The position numbers and the translations under genes were made by a program. This document shows, piece after piece, positions 59,258-64,000 of a stretch of 64,000 nucleotides of DNA (the stretch's first letter is position 1; each line of letters starts with the position of its first letter). The notes below the pieces were generated by a model. That model did not search any database. It was not told where the DNA came from and saw nothing but the letters and a program-made list of their open reading frames with translations. Where the stretch lies: NCBI GenBank assembly GCA_964588335.1, contig CAZPOV010000008.1, positions 62,001 to 126,000 on the forward strand, in the 5' to 3' direction. The DNA is from JAGQZY01 sp964588335. GTDB taxonomy: Bacteria; Bdellovibrionota; Bdellovibrionia; Bdellovibrionales; JAGQZY01.

Positions 59258-60541
59258 TCAGACTCGCCCCCTTTTCTTAAAATTTTTAGGATCAATTCGG
59301 TAGGCCTTCAGTTTGTCGTTGAGGGTGCTTTTCGGCATTTGCAGGTCCTCAGCCACCTTACGTTGGTTGCCAAAGTGTTTTTGTAATTTAGAAAGAATAA
59401 GATTGCGTTCGATTTCTTTTAAAGGTGGCAGCTCATCGGATTCTGAGCTTATTAAGCCTTCTTGCGGATCGACCTCACGTTCAATCAATTGTTCGAGATC
59501 TTCCTCTTGAATTCGCTTTCCTGGAAAGTAGGCTGCCGCTCGTGTGATCACATTTTTAAGTTCGCGGATGTTCCCCGGCCAACTGTGGTTTTTTAACTTT
59601 TCGATGGCGCGAAAAGAAAATCCCACTTTCTGTTCTTTTGCGAAATGATACAAAAGGGACTCAAAGTCTTCCATTCTTTGAATTAAGGGGGGTGGTGTCA
59701 CGCGACAGATGTTGAGACGATGATAAAGATCCTCGCGGAATTCTTTTTTTAGGACTTTCTGTTTTAAGTTTTTGTGAGTGGCGGCAATAATTCTTACATC
59801 CGTTTTGATGCTGCGGTCACTGCCGACGGGGCGAATTTCTTTGTTTTCAAGGGCGCGCAGCAGCTTTGGTTGCAAGGATAGAGGGAGGTCTCCGATTTCG
59901 TCTAAAAATAAGGTTCCCCCTCGGGCCGCTTCAAAAGCTCCTTTGCGATCCTCTGTGGCTCCGGTGAAGGATCCTCGCACATGTCCGAAAAGTTCACTTT
60001 CAATCAAGTTTTCGCTAAGAGCACTGCAATTGATTGTAATATAGGGCGCCTGTTTTCGATTCGAGTTGCTATGGATCCATTGACTGATGATTTCTTTGCC
60101 ACAACCGGAGGGGCCGATGACCAAAACCGTGTAGTCGGTGTTTGCGATGGCCGGTAACCTTTGTAACTGCAAGTTCCACTTTTGGTTCTCACTCTTCAAG
60201 GGATCTCGACTCTCTTTTAATTTTGAGAAAACAAAAAGACTTTCACCAACCATCACCTTGTCGTTGTTTTGCAGGTAGGCTTCAATCACTCCGGTTCCAT
60301 TCAGGTAAGTTCCATTGCGACTTTGCAAATCTCGCAGCAAATAGCCTCGCATGCGTTTTTCAATTCGCATGTGGCGGCCCGATATAAAGGGATCATTGAT
60401 TTGAATGGAGTTGCTCGGCTCTCGACCAATGGTGATAAAGTCGCCAACTTCATAGCTTTCTTGGCTGCTCTGGTTGATAGGGAGCAGATAGGCTTGATCC
60501 ATAATAGTGTTTTGTGTGTCTCGCACCCGCTTGGTTTCCAT
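59258..60541 (-). CDS. Sigma-54 activator with N-terminal FHA domain
   Basis: 427 residues from ATG 60541, fixed by SD AAGGAGGTG. FHA domain (about 15-105: ITIGREPSNS, ISGRHMRI, LQSRNGTYLNG) that should read phospho-threonine signals. AAA+ domain (about 125-350) with Walker A GPSGCGKE, Walker B LFLDEIGD, and the sigma54-contact loop as GSFTGA (190-195) instead of GAFTGA. Arginine and sensor motifs are present (DVRIIAATHKNL, HSWPGNIRELKNVI). A C-terminal Fis-type HTH follows (QRKVAEDLQMPKSTLNDKLKAYRI). No receiver domain. Its regulon is unknown. Confidence 0.92.
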   Translation of the reverse strand: METKRVRDTQNTIMDQAYLLPINQSSQESYEVGDFITIGREPSNSIQINDPFISGRHMRIEKRMRGYLLRDLQSRNGTYLNGTGVIEAYLQNNDKVMVGESLFVFSKLKESRDPLKSENQKWNLQLQRLPAIANTDYTVLVIGPSGCGKEIISQWIHSNSNRKQAPYITINCSALSENLIESELFGHVRGSFTGATEDRKGAFEAARGGTLFLDEIGDLPLSLQPKLLRALENKEIRPVGSDRSIKTDVRIIAATHKNLKQKVLKKEFREDLYHRLNICRVTPPPLIQRMEDFESLLYHFAKEQKVGFSFRAIEKLKNHSWPGNIRELKNVITRAAAYFPGKRIQEEDLEQLIEREVDPQEGLISSESDELPPLKEIERNLILSKLQKHFGNQRKVAEDLQMPKSTLNDKLKAYRIDPKNFKKRGRV

Positions 60542-60708
60542 AGGGCACCTCCTTTTTCGGGTGAGAGTTTCAATGTTCGTGCCACCGGAGAAACCATTCA
60601 GAACAAACAGAAACGACAGGAGGTTTATGAAAATATGTCCGGAATCCAAGTTTTCGGATTATTTTCCAAGGAAAATCAGGTACAAGTGAGCCCATCAAGG
60701 AGAGAGTT

Positions 60709-61275
60709 GTGGGAGGAAAAGTTCAGTTTGTTCAAAGTGCAAGCCACTATGAGCAATTTCCAGCCGGATCCATGCCTGAGGTGGCCATTGCCGGTCGCTC
60801 CAATAGTGGTAAATCCTCATTTATAAACACGTTGGCGCGCCAGAAAGTGGCGAAAGTCAGTGGAACGCCTGGTAAAACCCGCCTGCTCAATATTTTTGAT
60901 GTGGAAAAGAAGTTTTGGTTGGTCGATATGCCCGGATACGGCTATGCCGCTCGGTCTCATAAGGAGCGGGGGGATTGGGAGAAGATGATTGAGGCCTATC
61001 TGATGAATAGTAAAAATCTCCGTGGTCTCATCTTGCTGATGGATGTCCGGCGTGGCTGGAGCGAGGAGGAGTCCATGCTCTTGGACTTCTGTAACGCAAT
61101 GGATTTAAAAATAGTCGTAGGATTGACCAAGGGAGACAAGCTGTCGCGCTCAAAATGGAAAGCGACAGCAATGAAGTTAGAAAAGGACCTTGGCGTGCCG
61201 GTTTATGCGCTCTCATCTCTTAAAAAATGGGGAATCAGCGATATCATCGGCCATGTTCTTAAAAATTGGATTTGA
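60709..61275 (+). CDS. engB: Ribosome-assembly GTPase EngB (YihA/YsxC)
   Basis: 188 residues from GTG 60709 with SD AAGGAGAG. GTPase motifs: G1 GRSNSGKSS, G2 region GTPGKTR, G3 DMPGYGYA, G4 TKGDK (the family usually has TKxDK) and G5 ALSSLKKWG. It is needed for 50S subunit maturation. It lies at the head of the engB-kdsB-pyrG-kdsD plus-strand group, divergent from the FHA-sigma54 gene. Confidence 0.95.
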   Translation: MGGKVQFVQSASHYEQFPAGSMPEVAIAGRSNSGKSSFINTLARQKVAKVSGTPGKTRLLNIFDVEKKFWLVDMPGYGYAARSHKERGDWEKMIEAYLMNSKNLRGLILLMDVRRGWSEEESMLLDFCNAMDLKIVVGLTKGDKLSRSKWKATAMKLEKDLGVPVYALSSLKKWGISDIIGHVLKNWI

Positions 61276-61350
61276 GACGAAAAAAGCCTAAAAATCATGA
61301 CAACAATAAGCAGAGTTGTTATACCTCGATGATTGTTCAAACAGGAGCTT

Positions 61351-62091
61351 ATGGCTGAAGTGATCGCAGTAATACCAGTGCGGTATGGGGCCCAAAGATT
61401 TCCAGGCAAGGCCCTTGCCCCGATTCTTCAAAAACCCATGATTCAATGGGTTGTGGAAGGGGTGTCTCAAAGTCAGCTCATAAAAAAAATAATAGTAGCG
61501 ACCGATGACCAAAGAATTGCTGATACTTGTGCGCCCTGGGATGTGGAAGTTGTTATGACCGATTCTGAGTTGGCCTCTGGCAGTGACCGGGTCTATCAAG
61601 CTTGCAAGAACTCGCCCGAAGATCTTGTTATCAACATTCAAGGTGACGAACCCTTGATCACCGGAACGCTAGTCGATCAGATGGCTGAGGCCATGTTGCA
61701 AGACAGTGATTGGGACATGTTGACTTTGGGTCGCGCCATGAACGAAGAGGCCCTTGAGAGTATGAATACAGCAAAAATTGTTCTGAATCACAAAAACCAT
61801 GCTCTGTATTTCAGTCGCTTTCCGATTCCCTATTCTCGTGAAAAAAGTGGCGATGGCTATACGGCTTGCTTGAAGCACATTGGGATCTATGGTTATAAAA
61901 AATCATTCTTAAAGAAGTTTTGTGAGACGCCAGTGCAACCCATCGAAAAGATGGAAGGTTTGGAGCAGTTGCGCGCCCTCTATTTGGGGGGGCAAATAAA
62001 AGTATTGAAAGTGGATTATGAAAGCTGGGGAGTTGACACTCCCGCAGATGTGGCCGTTGTTGAAAAAAAGTTAAGGGAGAGTCATGGCTAA
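61351..62091 (+). CDS. kdsB: 3-deoxy-manno-octulosonate cytidylyltransferase
   Basis: 246 residues from ATG 61351 (MAEVIAVIPVRYG); AGGAG is 4 nt upstream. It makes CMP-Kdo for the LPS inner core. Marks: IPVRYGAQRFPGKALAPI (nucleotide loop), VMTDSELASGSDRVYQA, VINIQGDEPLI, ALYFSRFPIPYSR, KHIGIYGYKK and the C-terminal DYESWGVDTPADV. The 8-bp overlap with pyrG, which makes the CTP used by KdsB, and kdsD downstream support a shared operon. Confidence 0.96.
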   Translation: MAEVIAVIPVRYGAQRFPGKALAPILQKPMIQWVVEGVSQSQLIKKIIVATDDQRIADTCAPWDVEVVMTDSELASGSDRVYQACKNSPEDLVINIQGDEPLITGTLVDQMAEAMLQDSDWDMLTLGRAMNEEALESMNTAKIVLNHKNHALYFSRFPIPYSREKSGDGYTACLKHIGIYGYKKSFLKKFCETPVQPIEKMEGLEQLRALYLGGQIKVLKVDYESWGVDTPADVAVVEKKLRESHG

Positions 62092-63823
62092 GAAAAAGAA
62101 AGCGTCAAAAAAGAAAAAGTCGGCGCGCGAATCTCGCAAAAAACCATTAACCCAAAAGTTTATTTTTGTAACAGGTGGTGTGGTTTCGTCTATTGGTAAG
62201 GGGTTGTCGGCTGCAAGCCTTGGAACCCTGCTTGAAGCCCGCGGCTACAAAGTGACTCTTATGAAGTGCGACCCCTACATCAACGTTGATCCCGGCACCA
62301 TGTCGCCGTTTCAGCATGGAGAAGTTTTTGTCACCGACGATGGTGCCGAAACCGATTTGGATTTGGGGCACTACGAGCGCTTCACATCTATTTATTTAAA
62401 CAAATCCAATTCCACAACTGCCGGGCAAATTTATGAAAGTGTGATTCGTAAAGAACGGCGCGGAGACTATTTGGGGGGGACTGTGCAAGTGATTCCCCAT
62501 ATCACTGATGAAATAAAATCGCGAATTTTCGAAGCCGCTCAGGGTTCTGAAATTTGTATTGTCGAAATTGGCGGAACAATAGGTGATATTGAAGGGCTTC
62601 CGTTTATTGAAGCCATTCGCCAGATGCGTGTTGATTTAGGTGTGGAAAACACATTGTACATTCACGTGACTTACATTCCCTATATCGCTGCTGCGGGAGA
62701 GCTTAAAAGTAAACCGACTCAACACTCTGTTAAAGCCCTGCGCGAGGTCGGTATTCAACCTGACGTTTTGATTTGTCGAAGCGAGCACAATATTCCTCAT
62801 GAGACCAAATCAAAAATTGGCTTGTTTTGTAGTATTCGACCAGAAAATGTCATCGCCGCTTATGATGCCAGTTCTATCTATGAGGTTCCATTGAAGCTCC
62901 ATGAAGAAGGTTTTGATGAGAAAGTCGTTGATCGTCTTGGTTTAGACAGCAAGGGTCCTGATATGACCCGCTGGCAAAAAATGGTGAAGACGATTCAGTC
63001 ACCAAATAAAGAAGTGAACATTGGGATCGTTGGCAAGTACACCAATTTGAAAGAAAGCTATAAATCTTTAAATGAGGCCCTGGTTCATGGTGGAATCTCT
63101 TGTGATTCGAAAGTGAATATCACCTATATTAATTCCGAAAAAATCAACGATAAGAACGTTTCGAAAAACTTAGCGGGTGTTGATGGCATCCTAGTTCCTG
63201 GCGGCTTTGGTGAGCGTGGTGTTGATGGCAAAATGGTGGCTATTCGCTTCGCCAGAGAAAATAATATTCCGTTTTTTGGCATTTGCTACGGGATGCAACT
63301 GGCAGCCGTTGAGTTTGCGCGCAATGTGTGTGGATTGAAAAACGCATCCAGTCGTGAGTTTGCCGAGGACTTAAAAGGCCAACGCAATTTTGTCATCGAT
63401 CTAATGAGTGATCAGAAAAAAGAAGGCGATAAGGGTGGAACCATGCGCTTAGGTGCGTTTCCTTGTACCTTGCAAAAAGGTTCTATCGCGAAAAAGGCTT
63501 ACAAAAAATCGAAAATTCAAGAGCGTCATCGCCACCGCTTTGAATTTAACAATAAGTTTCGTGCGCTTTTTGAAAAGAACGGAATGGACCTTTCTGGTAT
63601 TTGTGAAGAAAGAGATTTGGTAGAGATTATTGAGATTCCCGATCATACATTCTTTGTCGGTGTGCAATTTCACCCCGAGTTCAAATCGAAACCTTTAGAT
63701 CCACATCCGTTGTTCACCCATTTTGTGAAGGCTTCTTTGCAAAATAAATCAGTGGGTGATGTTGAATCGAAAAAAGTGTCTTCGCAAAAAGCCAGTGAAG
63801 AGTACCAAGCCAACACAATGTAG
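62084..63823 (+). CDS. pyrG: CTP synthase
   Basis: 579 residues; SD AGGGAGAG. It aminates UTP to CTP using glutamine. Synthetase domain: KFIFVTGGVVSSIGKGLSAASLGTLLE (P-loop), KCDPYINVDPGTMSPFQHGEVFV and EIGGTIGDIEGLPFIEA. Glutamine amidotransferase domain: FFGICYGMQLA with the catalytic Cys and VQFHPEFKSKP with the His. The first 24 residues are an unusual Lys/Ser-rich extension (MAKKKKASKKKKSARESRKK) before the family's normal start, and the C-terminus carries an extra ~25-residue polar tail. Confidence 0.97.
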   Translation: MAKKKKASKKKKSARESRKKPLTQKFIFVTGGVVSSIGKGLSAASLGTLLEARGYKVTLMKCDPYINVDPGTMSPFQHGEVFVTDDGAETDLDLGHYERFTSIYLNKSNSTTAGQIYESVIRKERRGDYLGGTVQVIPHITDEIKSRIFEAAQGSEICIVEIGGTIGDIEGLPFIEAIRQMRVDLGVENTLYIHVTYIPYIAAAGELKSKPTQHSVKALREVGIQPDVLICRSEHNIPHETKSKIGLFCSIRPENVIAAYDASSIYEVPLKLHEEGFDEKVVDRLGLDSKGPDMTRWQKMVKTIQSPNKEVNIGIVGKYTNLKESYKSLNEALVHGGISCDSKVNITYINSEKINDKNVSKNLAGVDGILVPGGFGERGVDGKMVAIRFARENNIPFFGICYGMQLAAVEFARNVCGLKNASSREFAEDLKGQRNFVIDLMSDQKKEGDKGGTMRLGAFPCTLQKGSIAKKAYKKSKIQERHRHRFEFNNKFRALFEKNGMDLSGICEERDLVEIIEIPDHTFFVGVQFHPEFKSKPLDPHPLFTHFVKASLQNKSVGDVESKKVSSQKASEEYQANTM

Positions 63824-63829
63824 GAATTT

Positions 63830-64000
63830 ATGAGCAGTATTGAGGAAGCCCGTCGGGTTCTTAAAATTGAAGCAGAATCGATTCTTGAGCTGATTGATCG
63901 GCTCGATGATAAATTTGAAAAAGCCGTCGATTTGGTTTGTTCTTGTGAAGGAAAACTTGTCGTCGCTGGGATGGGTAAGTCGGGCCATGTCGGGCGCAAA
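63830..64000 (+). CDS. kdsD: Arabinose-5-phosphate isomerase (SIS domain), N-terminal part
   Basis: 57 codons are visible before the window ends. MSSIEEARRVLKIEAESILELIDRLDDKF followed by KLVVAGMGKSGHVGRK is the start of the KdsD/KpsF SIS domain; family members read VTGMGKSGHIxxK here. It makes arabinose-5-phosphate, the first step to Kdo, which fits its place 6 bp after pyrG and near kdsB. The SIS and CBS domains expected downstream are outside the window. Confidence 0.88.
   Translation, partial: MSSIEEARRVLKIEAESILELIDRLDDKFEKAVDLVCSCEGKLVVAGMGKSGHVGRK

Noticed and set aside
1..64000. CRISPR arrays, rRNA, tRNA, IS elements or prophage genes
   Set aside because: I looked for regularly spaced repeats, transposase or integrase motifs and tRNA cloverleaf patterns and saw none. 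A tRNA scan would be decisive and could not be run.

Overview
This 64 kb window reads as chromosomal DNA of a Gram-negative predatory-type bacterium of the Bdellovibrionota (Bdellovibrio-like). That placement is an inference from gene content: an FHA-GGDEF protein with the layout of the Bdellovibrio invasion cyclase DgcB, a second GGDEF protein, a PilZ protein, a FliL-like protein, an FHA-sigma54 activator, LPS genes (kdsB, kdsD, rfaE1, an LpxH-like hydrolase), and many secreted or outer-membrane proteins that I cannot assign to a family. Genes are dense on both strands. Several convergent pairs share their stop codons. GTG and TTG starts with strong Shine-Dalgarno (SD) sequences are common. 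I see no tRNA, rRNA, insertion sequence, prophage or CRISPR array.

Layout. 1-4.6 kb: the 3' end of purT, then four envelope proteins including a two-CXXCH barrel-like protein. 4.6-11.4 kb: mnmD, a YhcC radical-SAM protein coupled to a class II aldolase and mtnA (a probable salvage route for 5'-deoxyadenosine or methylthioadenosine), then gcvP behind a histone-H1-like gene on the minus strand. 11.5-12.7 kb: epmA. 12.8-20.9 kb: a tightly coupled six-gene operon of three glycosyltransferase-type proteins followed by three radical-SAM proteins carrying N-terminal SPASM/twitch-like cysteine domains; it ends in three perfect 50-bp tandem repeats and is followed by an MFS transporter. This is the best candidate in the window for an undescribed system. 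22.5-28.9 kb: rlmN, rfaE1, gdhA, pyrD, a NUDIX hydrolase and a GT4 glycosyltransferase.

29-35 kb: an HU/IHF protein, an acidic coiled-coil protein, a diguanylate cyclase, an LpxH-like hydrolase, pgi and the DgcB-like cyclase, all on one strand. 35.3-38 kb: an ECF sigma factor and the glutathione-dependent formaldehyde pair adhC-fghA. 38-46 kb: envelope proteins, a TonB-like protein whose membrane helix lies upstream of any ordinary start codon, a PilZ protein and a PIN-PhoH ATPase. 46.1 kb: a strongly self-complementary 111-nt intergenic element. 46.3-54.3 kb: a small operon ending in a CpaF/TadA ATPase, an HATPase protein coupled to eno, then ftsB and polA. 54.4-60.5 kb: secreted proteins, a BamE-like lipoprotein, a FliL-like protein and the FHA-sigma54 activator. 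60.7-64 kb: engB, kdsB, pyrG and the start of kdsD, cut by the window edge.

How parts may work together (inference): the five radical-SAM enzymes here would release 5'-deoxyadenosine, which the mtnA-aldolase pair could help recycle. The cyclases, PilZ and FHA proteins suggest c-di-GMP and phospho-threonine signalling. kdsB, kdsD, rfaE1, the LpxH-like enzyme and the glycosyltransferases point to lipopolysaccharide and surface-glycan synthesis.
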